The translations under genes were made by a program, and so were the position numbers. A stretch of DNA of 17,957 nt, taken from contig MGQS01000057.1 in NCBI GenBank assembly GCA_001797905.1, positions 18,320 through 36,276 on the forward strand. Direction: 5' to 3'. Each line of letters begins with the position of its first letter. Position 1 is the stretch's first letter. This DNA is from Deltaproteobacteria bacterium RBG_16_54_11 (GTDB taxonomy: Bacteria > Desulfobacterota > B13-G15 > RBG-16-54-18). The notes beneath the pieces were generated by a model. The model searched no databases and was not told the DNA's origin. It saw only the letters and a list, made by a program, of their open reading frames with translations. This document shows, piece by piece, positions 1 through 7,242 of this stretch.

Positions 1-299
1 AGGGACGCGCCGACGGTAACAGCTATCCCCACCACGGCAGATATGATATACGCAAGACTGAGATGCGACAAACCTTTCCCCTCCCATCCCTTGAAGACGT
101 AATCGGGCAGAGGCGCGTTCCATAAGGGCGCAAGTTTTTCCAGCCCCCTGGGGACATACCCCACGAGTTTTTTGATCTCATCGATTCCCCACTCACCCCA
201 GGCAGCGCCTGCCTTAAAATGTTCGGGGAGCAATAGCCCGAGGGGAGCGAGGAGGATCAAGACGCCTAATCCAATCCACAATTTAGTCGTGATTTTCAT
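1..299 (-). CDS. PDGLE-domain ECF metal-transport component (NikN/CbiN-like), 3' end cut by window
   Basis: I translated this reading frame from the start codon at 297-299 to the window edge, giving about 99 residues. It begins MKITTKLWIG, has one N-terminal membrane segment (about residues 6-24) and carries the family hallmark LLLPEHFKAGAAWGEWG followed by a VP.GLEKL segment and APLPDYVFKGWEG. A second hydrophobic segment (SLAYIISAVVGIAVTVG) runs to the edge, so only the last few residues are probably missing. PDGLE proteins are small membrane subunits that work with NikM/CbiM in energy-coupling-factor nickel or cobalt importers. The start lies 2 nt after the stop of the NikM/CbiM gene, so the two are co-transcribed and probably translationally coupled. 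The T component and ATPase (NikQ/NikO type) would be expected just beyond the left edge. Nickel rather than cobalt is inferred from the linked nikR. Confidence 0.85.
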   Translation of the reverse strand, partial: MKITTKLWIGLGVLILLAPLGLLLPEHFKAGAAWGEWGIDEIKKLVGYVPRGLEKLAPLWNAPLPDYVFKGWEGKGLSHLSLAYIISAVVGIAVTVGAS

Positions 300-301
300 G
301 G

Positions 302-982
302 TTATCCCCTCCCTTCTTGAAGAAGCTCGGGCGCTTGCTTTTGTAAAAACTTTATCACGAGGGCGGTTACGATAGCCTCGACCCAACCGAATATCAAGAG
401 GTGCTCCCCAACCATGGCCGGCACCGCAATATGCAATCCATAGGGAGAATAGAGGGCCTGGCCATCGGCTGTATGATGCAACAAGGGCTGCAGCCCGAAT
501 TCCACCCCGGCAAAAAAAGCCGCCACATTGAGGCCAATATACCCGGCTACTCCTGCTGCCAGCACCCTTCTGTTTGAACCAACAGGGGCGTTGAGGCTCA
601 GCGCCTTGTAGAGATAATATCCCACAAAGGGTAACACAAAGGCCATGTTAAAACAATTAGCCCCTATTGCGGTAATGCCTCCGTCTCCGAATAATAATGC
701 TTGGACGACCAGGGCCACGGTGATGGCGATGCAAGCCGCCCACGGCCCAAGCAGAATGGCTGCTAAGACACCGCCGACTGCATGGCCGGTGGAGCCGCCG
801 GGTATGGGGACATTGAACATCATGATAACAAAGCTGAAGGCAGCGCCGATGGCCAGCAGAGGAACCTGTTTTGCCTTCAGGGTCTTCTTGACTATCCTTG
901 TAGCAACTGTCCATATCGGCAACATCGCCGCGTAGAAAAAACCGCAGGCCGCCGGTCCCAAATATCCATCTGGTATATGCAT
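302..982 (-). CDS. nikM: Substrate-binding membrane component of ECF nickel/cobalt importer (NikM/CbiM)
   Basis: This 226-residue protein starts MHIPDGYLGP. In this family the mature N-terminal Met1-His2 takes part in binding the metal ion, and the MHIPDGYL start is diagnostic for CbiM/NikM S components. The rest is strongly hydrophobic with about six or seven membrane segments, including the conserved GGSTGHAVGGVLAAILLGPWAA stretch and the GDGGITAIGANCFNMA stretch typical of the family. Length is normal for the family when the PDGLE/N domain is encoded separately, as it is here. It begins 12 nt after the stop of the beta-barrel gene and ends 2 nt before the PDGLE gene. Sequence alone does not separate nickel from cobalt specificity. 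The adjacent nikR and NikR-like operators favour nickel, so the symbol is a context-based choice. Confidence 0.88.
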   Translation of the reverse strand: MHIPDGYLGPAACGFFYAAMLPIWTVATRIVKKTLKAKQVPLLAIGAAFSFVIMMFNVPIPGGSTGHAVGGVLAAILLGPWAACIAITVALVVQALLFGDGGITAIGANCFNMAFVLPFVGYYLYKALSLNAPVGSNRRVLAAGVAGYIGLNVAAFFAGVEFGLQPLLHHTADGQALYSPYGLHIAVPAMVGEHLLIFGWVEAIVTALVIKFLQKQAPELLQEGRG

Positions 983-994
983 AGTGTCTCCTTT

Positions 995-1978
995 TTAAAA
1001 TGTGTAGACACAGGTTAACACTACTGAATCATTCGCATCCGTGTTAGCGCCCATGACAACCCTCTGGTACCCCAAGAGTATTTGAAACTTATCACAAGAC
1101 CAGCCTAGTGCAGGAGCAATTATAAGATATTTCACAGCAGAGTTAGGGATTCTTACACCATCCTCTTTTATGTCTCCCTGGAAGAACGCATTCGCTTCCA
1201 CCATGAGATTGAATCCCTTTGGCAAGAAATATTCCACAGCAACATCACAATTGAGGTAGTTGCCATACCATGTCTTGACACCATTAATGCGCACCCGCTG
1301 CGGGAAGCTATAGGTGACATCGGCGTGGAATATAAATGGCTTAATCTTCTTGGTCAAAATTAAGCCGAATCCGGGATCCCAGGAACCCGTGCCCATTAGA
1401 TCTGCCCCGAGCTTCTCCGAATCTTCGTGCTGATATTTACCGGTGGGCATTTTCAGTTGAAGCAACGCCGTTAACTGAGGAAACCACTTTTTTTCGTCAA
1501 GGGCACAATAGCGCAAGAAAAGAAAGCTATCGCCAAAACCATTGGCATGCGCTGATGCACCGCCCTGTTTAATATAATTTTCCTGATAGACCGTCTGCGC
1601 GTCAACTTCAAGCCTCTCGGTGATACCATACTGCACGAATAACTGTTCTTGAAACTGATATTCCTGATCGCCTTTAGGCAAAGGGTTATAGTGGCCTTTA
1701 GAATCGAACTCGCCGCGTGTCTGGTTATAAAAGAAAAAGGGCTGAATTGCAAATTTCCGCCTGCCGCATAACGGGGCCGTCCAGGTGGTGATCGGCCCTG
1801 GCGAAGGCGGGTTCCACTCTTCCTCGGGTGCAGGTACCTCTTCTGGGGTAGCATCTGCCTCTTTTGGGGCTACAGGTGCCTCTTGGGCAATGGCATTTTG
1901 CTCTACGACGACGAGCGAGAAACACATGAGAAAGAAGAACATGATCTTTGGTAACATATACAGCTTCTTTCGTGCCAT
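995..1978 (-). CDS. Outer-membrane beta-barrel protein in the nickel operon (phenol-degradation MetA/porin-like fold)
   Basis: This 327-residue protein has a Sec signal peptide (basic MARKKLY, hydrophobic core around residues 9-25, likely cut after AIA at residue 31). A proline- and acid-rich linker follows (about 32-60, repeated PEE/APEE). The remainder (about 70-327) is alternating aromatic/polar strands such as FAIQPFFFYNQTRG and FIFHADVTYSFPQRV, ending in VVLTCVYTF. A terminal aromatic residue is the usual beta-barrel assembly signal. The pattern resembles the MetA-pathway-of-phenol-degradation outer-membrane family, whose members are rarely characterised. No Shine-Dalgarno is evident before ATG 1978; Met8 is an alternative start that still leaves a signal peptide. 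It lies between nikR and nikM under a NikR-like dyad, so a role in passing nickel or a nickel chelate across the outer membrane is inferred. No recognisable TonB box or plug domain is present. Confidence 0.75.
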   Translation of the reverse strand: MARKKLYMLPKIMFFFLMCFSLVVVEQNAIAQEAPVAPKEADATPEEVPAPEEEWNPPSPGPITTWTAPLCGRRKFAIQPFFFYNQTRGEFDSKGHYNPLPKGDQEYQFQEQLFVQYGITERLEVDAQTVYQENYIKQGGASAHANGFGDSFLFLRYCALDEKKWFPQLTALLQLKMPTGKYQHEDSEKLGADLMGTGSWDPGFGLILTKKIKPFIFHADVTYSFPQRVRINGVKTWYGNYLNCDVAVEYFLPKGFNLMVEANAFFQGDIKEDGVRIPNSAVKYLIIAPALGWSCDKFQILLGYQRVVMGANTDANDSVVLTCVYTF

Positions 1979-1991
1979 TTATATTTTATTC

Positions 1992-2019
1992 GTGCTACTA
2001 ACCGACAAAAAAATAATAC
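1992..2019 (-). promoter_or_regulatory. Candidate NikR operator before the beta-barrel gene
   Basis: On the plus strand this reads GTGCTAC (1992-1998), 14 nt, then ATAATAC (2013-2019). The described deltaproteobacterial NikR consensus is GTGTTAC-N13/14-GTAACAC. The left half matches 6 of 7 positions, the right half 5 of 7, and the spacing is right. It fills most of the 42-nt gap between the nikR stop and the beta-barrel start, so it could give the transport genes their own nickel control. The right half is imperfect, so this is a candidate only. Confidence 0.5.
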
Positions 2020-2020
2020 C

Positions 2021-2434
2021 CTACATGTCCTTACCCGTCGTTGACATACTCAGTGTCCCATGTTTCACCCCCTTGACTGATCGCAAGCTGTCGGATAACC
2101 TTTGCGCCTCCTTTGGAGAACCTTTGAACGCTATAATCTCCAGGCAATTACTGTGATCTAAATGCACGTGTTGAGAAGAGATAATTAAAGCGCCGAAATC
2201 ATGCTGGATATCCATAAGCTTGTTGACCAATTCTCTTTTGTGATGGTCATAGATGAGCGTAATGGCACCGGCGATCTCTTTACCCTCCTGCCATTGCTTG
2301 TGTACCAGCTCCTGGCGCATTAAGTCCCGAAACGCCTCGGAACGACTGGTATAGTTTCTTTCTTTCGCCAGGCGGTCGAATTTGTCCAATAATTCTTGAT
2401 CCAGCGATACCCCAAATCTGACAAGTTTCGACAT
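2021..2434 (-). CDS. nikR: Nickel-responsive ribbon-helix-helix repressor NikR
   Basis: This 137-residue protein has an N-terminal ribbon-helix-helix DNA-binding domain (MSKLVRFGVSLDQELLDKFD, about 1-45) and a C-terminal ACT-like regulatory domain. The high-affinity nickel ligands of E. coli NikR (His76, His87, His89, Cys95) all align with a +2 offset: His78 in IQHDF, and His89, His91 and Cys97 in HVHLDHSNC. The start at 2434 is chosen because GAGGAAGG lies just upstream and because families begin with the MSKLVRFGVS strand. A longer reading frame to 2491 would run through the predicted promoter. When nickel-loaded, NikR is expected to repress the linked nikM-PDGLE uptake genes and, through the overlapping operator, itself. 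Confidence 0.95.
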   Translation of the reverse strand: MSKLVRFGVSLDQELLDKFDRLAKERNYTSRSEAFRDLMRQELVHKQWQEGKEIAGAITLIYDHHKRELVNKLMDIQHDFGALIISSQHVHLDHSNCLEIIAFKGSPKEAQRLSDSLRSVKGVKHGTLSMSTTGKDM

Positions 2435-2445
2435 ACGCCTTCCTC

Positions 2446-2472
2446 GTGTTACTAATTTTGGGAAAATAGCAT
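2446..2472 (-). promoter_or_regulatory. Candidate NikR operator overlapping the nikR promoter
   Basis: The plus strand shows GTGTTAC (2446-2452), 13 nt, then ATAGCAT (2466-2472). The left half is an exact match to the deltaproteobacterial NikR half-site GTGTTAC; the right half matches GTAACAC at 4 of 7 positions. The site covers the predicted -10 box of nikR, a position suited to nickel-dependent autorepression. Confidence 0.55.
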
Positions 2473-2491
2473 GAGATTCAGTACCTGTCAA
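2463..2491 (-). promoter_or_regulatory. Predicted sigma-70-type promoter of nikR
   Basis: On the minus strand TTGACA (2491-2486) is followed by a 17-nt spacer and TATTTT (2468-2463). The -35 is a consensus match and the -10 is close. Transcription would start near 2456, about 20 nt before the nikR ATG and just ahead of its Shine-Dalgarno. Confidence 0.6.
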
Positions 2492-2517
2492 GCAAAAATT
2501 TTATACCAACGCTTGCC

Positions 2518-2547
2518 TTGACAAAAAAGAAGGGGGAAGACTATAGT
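2518..2547 (+). promoter_or_regulatory. Predicted promoter of the acyltransferase gene
   Basis: TTGACA (2518-2523), an 18-nt spacer and TATAGT (2542-2547) form a good sigma-70-like promoter. The TTG of this -35 box is the same triplet that would serve as the start of the longest possible reading frame. Translation from 2518 is therefore unlikely, since transcription should start near 2554. Confidence 0.55.
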
Positions 2548-2549
2548 AT

Positions 2550-2568
2550 CCCCTCACGCAATGAGGGG
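2550..2568 (+). repeat. Short inverted repeat covering the acyltransferase ribosome-binding site
   Basis: CCCCTCA (2550-2556) and TGAGGGG (2562-2568) form a perfect 7-bp stem with a 5-nt loop. The right arm contains part of the Shine-Dalgarno (GAGGGGGG, 2563-2570). If transcription starts at or before 2550 the stem could hide the ribosome-binding site; if it starts near 2554 the left arm is only partly in the mRNA, and a DNA operator role is as likely. Confidence 0.35.
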
Positions 2569-2577
2569 GGTATCGTT

Positions 2578-3513
2578 ATGATGACAAAGAAGTGGCGTCG
2601 CAAATGGGAGGCCTTCGGCGGAAAACTCACCTTCATCATCGCTCCTCCCATCATCCTCCTAATCAAGCTCATCCCCTTATCCGGGGTCTACCTCTTGGGC
2701 ACGGCTTTCGCACGCATCGCGGGCCTCTTTTCGGGAAGGAGGAAAAAGATCGCGCTCGCCAATCTGCACTTGGTCTTCGGAAAACGAAAGAGTGAGGAAG
2801 AGATCAACGCCATCTATAGAGAGTGCCTCACCAGGACCGTCACGAGCTTCCTGGAGGCAATGAAGTTTTGTTTTCTCCCTCCACCAGTGGCAAAGGGACT
2901 TATCGAGATAGTGGGGAAAGAACACCTCGATGCAACGCTCAAAAGAGGAAAAGGGATTATCATTGCAGGCCTCCATCTGGGCAACTTCCCCTTGCTCGCT
3001 GCCAAGCTGGCCATGGAGGGCTACCCTATCGCGGTCATCATCAAAAAACCCAGGAACAAGTATCTAGCACGGCTCTACACCCGCATGACAGATACCGTAG
3101 GGGTCGGCTTTATCGACGGCAGGGAGAGGCGGTTGGCGGCGCAACAATCCTTGAGACAACTGCGCGGCGGGGGGATCGTCTACATCATCATCGACCAAAA
3201 CCCCCCCTATCCCGACATCATGGTCGATTTCTTCGGGTATGCCGTCCCGTCATTCAAGGGGCCGGTGGTCCTCGCTATGCGGACAGGGGCCGCCATTCTG
3301 CCCGCCTTTATCGTATATAGTAATGGATGGAGGCACAAGCTCTTTATTGAAAAACCCTTCACGCTGGAAACCACGGGGGATCAGGAGCGGGATGTCGCCC
3401 ACAATCTTGCCCGATTGATGAAGCTCGCCGAGGGATATATCGAGCAATACCCTGAGCAGTGGTGGTGGTGGCACCGGAGGTGGAAGAGACACATAGACTA
3501 TAAGCACCTCTAG
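2578..3513 (+). CDS. LpxL/HtrB-family lysophospholipid (lipid A-type) acyltransferase, H-x4-P variant
   Basis: This 311-residue protein belongs to the HtrB/LpxL superfamily that moves acyl chains onto lipid A precursors or related lipids at the inner face of the inner membrane. It has an N-terminal hydrophobic anchor (FIIAPPIILLIKLIPLSGVYLLG), the KKIALANLHLVFG motif seen early in the family, the core HLGNFP at residues 133-138, DQNPP starting at 206, and a C-terminal EQYPEQWWWWHRRWK, a family hallmark. The usual catalytic H-x4-E/D is H-x4-P here, which is unusual. The start at 2578 is chosen over TTG 2518 because GAGGGGGG lies 8 nt upstream and because 2518 falls inside the predicted promoter. 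It stands alone, divergent from nikR and convergent with the methyltransferase. The acceptor lipid cannot be read from sequence. Confidence 0.85.
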   Translation: MMTKKWRRKWEAFGGKLTFIIAPPIILLIKLIPLSGVYLLGTAFARIAGLFSGRRKKIALANLHLVFGKRKSEEEINAIYRECLTRTVTSFLEAMKFCFLPPPVAKGLIEIVGKEHLDATLKRGKGIIIAGLHLGNFPLLAAKLAMEGYPIAVIIKKPRNKYLARLYTRMTDTVGVGFIDGRERRLAAQQSLRQLRGGGIVYIIIDQNPPYPDIMVDFFGYAVPSFKGPVVLAMRTGAAILPAFIVYSNGWRHKLFIEKPFTLETTGDQERDVAHNLARLMKLAEGYIEQYPEQWWWWHRRWKRHIDYKHL

Positions 3514-3590
3514 GACCCGGCTCCCCCGACGATCGAAGAATCCCCCCCCTCTCCTAGTCGGTTCATGTCCAAAACCGCAGGTTTGCGCCT

Positions 3591-4424
3591 TCACAGGGAG
3601 GATGAATCTTCCAAGAGCGCGCTCTTTATAATAAGGAATAGAGATCTTTTTAACTCGGCCTGGAATTCGGGTTTTCGCTCCATCATTGCCTTGGGGGGTA
3701 AGGGCTCCCGGAGATCCGTCAGGACAAACCCCTGTGCTCGCAGGGCACGAACATAATCCTCTAAGGTACGGCAGAAATAGTAGGTCTCCTGGGTGTCGCA
3801 GACAAACATGACATCGCGGGCAGCAAGCCGCAGGTGATAGTTATCCGTCTTCCATCCGATCCGCTTCTTCCCCTTCTCTGCACCGCAGGTATCATCCATG
3901 ATCCAATCTGAGCCCGGGGTCAAGAAACAAGGGTGGAGTAATGAAAAGACAAAAATGCCCCGAGGCTTCAAGACACGAGCGACCTCGTGAATAGCATCCT
4001 CATATCGCTTGATAAACATGAGGGCCATGTTGCAGATCACAATGTCGAATGCCTTGGACGGCACCTGATCCATGCGGCTCGCGTCCCCGACCTGAAAGGT
4101 GATGCAATGCGAAAATGCCTTATTGCGCCGTTTGGCAATCCCGATCAGCGTCTCTGAGGCATCGATGCCGGTTATCCGAATGTTCCCCTTGGCCAGCTCT
4201 GCCAGCTTCCGCGAGAAGTGTCCTTCCCCGCATGCCACATCGAGGACAGCCTTGCCTTCAACCGGACCGAGCAAATCGAGAATAGCCGGGTTGATCATAT
4301 GCTTGTGGAAGAATTCCTCGTGCTTCTCAAAGCGCGAGGCAAACTCCTCACCAGCCGCATCCCAGCCCCGTATCGCCTCTTCCTGGGAGATGGCGTCAGG
4401 TGATACCAGTCTGTCCTTACTCAT
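3591..4424 (-). CDS. Class I SAM-dependent methyltransferase, last gene of the transporter operon
   Basis: This 277-residue protein has a Rossmann-type methyltransferase domain (about 40-165). Motif I is VLDVACGEG (60-68), which binds S-adenosylmethionine; GIDAS (86-90) supplies the acidic end of strand 2; VGDAS and FDIVICNMALMF are the later strand motifs, followed by the usual VARVLKPRGIFVFSLLHPCF. The C-terminal third (about 170-277) may recognise the substrate and has no feature I can assign. GGAG precedes ATG 4424. It starts 15 nt after the stop of the ABC ATPase gene, so it is probably co-transcribed with the ligase-permease and binding-protein genes. A role in modifying the transported compound is possible but inferred only from position. 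The substrate is unknown. Confidence 0.8.
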   Translation of the reverse strand: MSKDRLVSPDAISQEEAIRGWDAAGEEFASRFEKHEEFFHKHMINPAILDLLGPVEGKAVLDVACGEGHFSRKLAELAKGNIRITGIDASETLIGIAKRRNKAFSHCITFQVGDASRMDQVPSKAFDIVICNMALMFIKRYEDAIHEVARVLKPRGIFVFSLLHPCFLTPGSDWIMDDTCGAEKGKKRIGWKTDNYHLRLAARDVMFVCDTQETYYFCRTLEDYVRALRAQGFVLTDLREPLPPKAMMERKPEFQAELKRSLFLIIKSALLEDSSSL

Positions 4425-4439
4425 CGCCGTCTCCTTAAT

Positions 4440-5264
4440 TTAAAAACCGCTCAGCTCCATGAAGAGGAAGCTGTCCATGATCTCGTCCCGGAAAAGCTCC
4501 ATCACCCGATTTCTCACCTCGAAGAACTGATCGCTCTCAGTCACCTTATAATCCCGAGGACGGGGAAGGTTGGTCTCAATTACCTCCACCACCCGGGCGG
4601 GCCTCTTGCTGAAGACCACCACCTTGTCGGCCAGGTAGACCGCCTCATGGATATTGTGAGAGATGAAGAGCACGGTCACCCCCGTCTTTTCCCAGACCTC
4701 CATGATCTTGTCGTGCATGTAGAGGGTCGTCTGGAAGTCGAGGGAGCTGAAAGGTTCATCCAAGAGAAGGATATCCGGTTCATAGACGAGGGCCCTGAGG
4801 ATGCCGAGCATCTGCTGCTGCCCACCGGAGAGCTCATAGGGATAGGCGTCCTCACGCACGCTCATATCGAGCCGCCAGAGGAACTCATCCAACTTCTTCC
4901 TCCGCTGCCGCCGCGGGACCCCATCGAGCTCCAAGGCGACCATGAGGTTGCCGAGACAGGTGCGCCAGGGGTAGAGGGATTCTCGGTAGTTCTGGAAGAC
5001 GTATCCGATCTTGGCTTCCTTGACGGTCTTACCCCCGATGAGGATCTTGCCATAGTCCATATCCTCGAGGTCGGACAACATACGGAAGAAGGTGCTCTTT
5101 CCGCAACCGTTGGGGCCCACGATGGTGACGAACTCTCCCTTTTTGGCGGTGAAGGAGATGTTATCGAGCACTCGCAGGCCCCCGCTCCCCATACGGGGAT
5201 CAGGGGCCGTATCATAGTGCTTGCTTACGCCGCGAACGTAGAGATATGGTCTTTCCTGAGCCAT
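4440..5264 (-). CDS. ABC transporter ATPase of the nitrate/sulfonate/taurine type (SsuB/TauB/NrtD-like)
   Basis: This 274-residue ATPase has Walker A GPNGCGKST (50-58), Q-loop Gln91 in VFQNYRESLYPW, signature LSGGQ (145-149), Walker B ILLLDE (165-170) and switch His203 in ISHN. The YPWRT segment after the Q-loop is typical of SsuB/TauB/NrtD proteins. It would energise the permease domain of the ligase-permease fusion. The ATG at 5264 is chosen because it lies 1 nt past the stop of the preceding binding-protein gene and reads MAQERPYLYVRGVSKHY; a longer frame to 5333 would overlap that gene and has no family similarity. A C-terminal extension of about 30 residues (VRNRVMELFRDEIMDS) is usual for NrtD/SsuB relatives. 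Confidence 0.93.
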   Translation of the reverse strand: MAQERPYLYVRGVSKHYDTAPDPRMGSGGLRVLDNISFTAKKGEFVTIVGPNGCGKSTFFRMLSDLEDMDYGKILIGGKTVKEAKIGYVFQNYRESLYPWRTCLGNLMVALELDGVPRRQRRKKLDEFLWRLDMSVREDAYPYELSGGQQQMLGILRALVYEPDILLLDEPFSSLDFQTTLYMHDKIMEVWEKTGVTVLFISHNIHEAVYLADKVVVFSKRPARVVEVIETNLPRPRDYKVTESDQFFEVRNRVMELFRDEIMDSFLFMELSGF

Positions 5265-5265
5265 G

Positions 5266-6207
5266 CTATTCGTAGTAGAGCGTGGTGGTATCGATCTTCT
5301 TTTGATACGCCCCCTCTTTATAGAGGACATCAAAGAAGAGCTGGGGGGCCTTCTTATCCAGATTCTTTATCTTGATCCACTTCTCAAAGGGGATCCGGGC
5401 AGCCACCGGCGGAGGGAGTTGGGTGTATTTTGCAAGGTAACCCCTGGCCTCCTGCTCATTGGCCTTGATGTAGTCCGCCCCTTTTTCGATGGCGGCCTTG
5501 ACCTTCTTGGCTACCTCGGGTCTCTCCTGCAGGAACTTGGCTGAGAAGGAGAAGGCGCCCCCTACGATACCCTTCTTTAATCCGAGCAACGTACAGGGGC
5601 TCTTTATGAGATACCTGCCTATGCCCTGATAGACGGCCATCATCCCGAAAGGCTCAGGGGAAAAGAAGGCATCGATCTGGCCGGCAGCCAGGGCCGGGAC
5701 CATATTGGGAGGGGCGATCTCGGTAAATATGACTTTTTCAGGGGATATCTTGGTGCGGATGATCGCCTTGGCCAGGGCCACAGAGGTGGCACCGGGGAAG
5801 GTACCCACCTTCTTTCCCTTTAAGCCCTTGAGATCCTTCAGCGGTGAGTCTTTCTTGACCACCACCACCATGGTGTTGTCCACATTGGAATCGGCCGCGT
5901 AGACGAGAAAGATCTTGAACTTGTCCGGCACCATCTGCGCGGCAAACCAATGCCCGGTGATGGCGCTCATGCAGTTGGCATCGATCCTGCCCGCCACGAG
6001 GGCGTCTACGATATCGGTCCCGGATTGGAAGGGAATCAATTCCACCTCCAGCCCTTGCTCGGCAAAGAAGCCCTTTTCCATCGCCACATAGGTGGGAAGG
6101 CTCGGCACTATGGTGAGGTGCCCTATCGTTACCTTCTCCGCGCTCAATGCCAGCCCTGCTGCCATTACCAGGAAAACCATGAGTAAAACCGATACGGATC
6201 TCTTCAT
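5266..6207 (-). CDS. ABC substrate-binding protein, NMT1/TauA type (third of three paralogues)
   Basis: This 313-residue protein is exported through a Sec signal peptide (MKRSVSVLLM plus a hydrophobic core, likely cut after ALSA at residue 23). The mature part opens EKVTIGHLTIVPSLPTYVAMEKGFF, the standard start of NMT1/TauA-like periplasmic binding proteins, and includes KGKKVGTFPGATSVALAKAII and AAGQIDAFFSPEPFGMMA. The start at 6207 is chosen because AAGGAGGGTT lies directly upstream and the signal peptide begins there; a longer frame to 6309 overlaps the previous gene. It shares a block-for-block layout with its two upstream neighbours, ending in the same D-TTxLYY tail, but differs where the others read GFWFAAQ (here GHWFAAQ). 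The ligand is unknown; taurine, nitrate, pyrimidine precursor and aromatic acid binders all occur in this family. Confidence 0.92.
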   Translation of the reverse strand: MKRSVSVLLMVFLVMAAGLALSAEKVTIGHLTIVPSLPTYVAMEKGFFAEQGLEVELIPFQSGTDIVDALVAGRIDANCMSAITGHWFAAQMVPDKFKIFLVYAADSNVDNTMVVVVKKDSPLKDLKGLKGKKVGTFPGATSVALAKAIIRTKISPEKVIFTEIAPPNMVPALAAGQIDAFFSPEPFGMMAVYQGIGRYLIKSPCTLLGLKKGIVGGAFSFSAKFLQERPEVAKKVKAAIEKGADYIKANEQEARGYLAKYTQLPPPVAARIPFEKWIKIKNLDKKAPQLFFDVLYKEGAYQKKIDTTTLYYE

Positions 6208-6238
6208 GTAACCCTCCTTAATTTTTTTTTCACACGTT

Positions 6239-7195
6239 TTAGTCTTCATAGTACAACTTCGTGGTATCAAGCCACTCCTTGTAAGCCCCTTCTTTATACA
6301 GGAGATCAAAGTATTTCTGTGTCGACTGCTTGTTGAGCTTCTCGATCTTGATCCAGTATTGGATAGGCACCTTCATTGCGACCGGCTCGGTTATCCCTAT
6401 GTATTTTACCAGCAGGGGCCGTAAGGCATCTTTGTCCTTATTGATAAGGTCCGCGGCCTTGTAGTAAGCGGCTTTAAGCTTCTTGGCACGCTCAGGGTTC
6501 TCTTTTAAAAATTGGGCTGAAAAACCATAGGCCGCCCCGGCGAATCCTTCTTTAATGCCAAGGAGACCTAACGGCTCCTTTACCAGATCCCTCCCCACCC
6601 CCTGAGATCTGGCCATCATCCCCATGGGCTCGGGTGCAAAGAAGGCGTCGATCTGGCCGGCAGCCAGGGCGGAGATGAGGTTGGGCGGGGGAAGTTCCGT
6701 GTAGGTGGCGCCCTCCGGGTCCATCTGCGTGCGGATGATGGCTTTGGCCAAGGCGATGGAGGTGGCACCGGGATAGGTACCGACCTTCTTCCCCTTGAGG
6801 TCCTTTAAGCCCTTCAGGGGGGAATCCTTTTTCACTATCGCCACAAAGGTCGGGTTCGCCAGAGAAGGGGTCCCATACGTTAGAAAGATCTTGAAACGAT
6901 CCGGCGCCGCCTGCGCGGCAAACCAGAACCCAGTAATGGAATTGCTGCCGATGACATCAATCCTCCCCGCTATCAGGGCGTCCGTGATGGCCGTACCTGA
7001 ATCAAAGGGGATCAGCTCCACCTGCAGCCCCTCCTGGGCGAAGAGGCCCTTGTCCTGCGCCACAAAGGTCGCCAGGCTCGTCGTGATGCGCAGATAGCCG
7101 ATCTTCACCGGCTCTGCGGCACCAACAGGCAGCGATACGCCCAAGACCAACATGAGCATCACCATCAACACAGCCAATCTCTTCATATTCTTCAT
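6239..7195 (-). CDS. ABC substrate-binding protein, NMT1/TauA type (second of three paralogues)
   Basis: This 318-residue protein has a signal peptide (MKNMKRLAVL, hydrophobic to residue 20, likely cut after GAA at residue 27). The mature domain starts EPVKIGYLRITTSLATFVAQDKGLF and keeps the family blocks DSGTAITDALIAGRID, KGKKVGTYPGATSIALAKAII, ELPPPNLISALAAGQIDAFF and the DTTKLYYED tail. ATG 7195 follows AAGGAGGGACATAGT, so it is preferred over the Met at codon 4. It begins 47 nt after the first binding-protein gene and ends 31 nt before the third. Close likeness to both neighbours indicates tandem duplication inside the operon. Whether the copies bind different ligands or act redundantly cannot be told from sequence. 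Confidence 0.92.
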   Translation of the reverse strand: MKNMKRLAVLMVMLMLVLGVSLPVGAAEPVKIGYLRITTSLATFVAQDKGLFAQEGLQVELIPFDSGTAITDALIAGRIDVIGSNSITGFWFAAQAAPDRFKIFLTYGTPSLANPTFVAIVKKDSPLKGLKDLKGKKVGTYPGATSIALAKAIIRTQMDPEGATYTELPPPNLISALAAGQIDAFFAPEPMGMMARSQGVGRDLVKEPLGLLGIKEGFAGAAYGFSAQFLKENPERAKKLKAAYYKAADLINKDKDALRPLLVKYIGITEPVAMKVPIQYWIKIEKLNKQSTQKYFDLLYKEGAYKEWLDTTKLYYED

Positions 7196-7242
7196 ACTAT
7201 GTCCCTCCTTTTACTATGATTTTTTCGCTATCCTGGATCTGT

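Noticed and set aside
4647..5375. 242-codon plus-strand open frame
   Set aside because: Antisense to the ABC ATPase, which has all its catalytic motifs; the frame reflects codon bias of the real gene.
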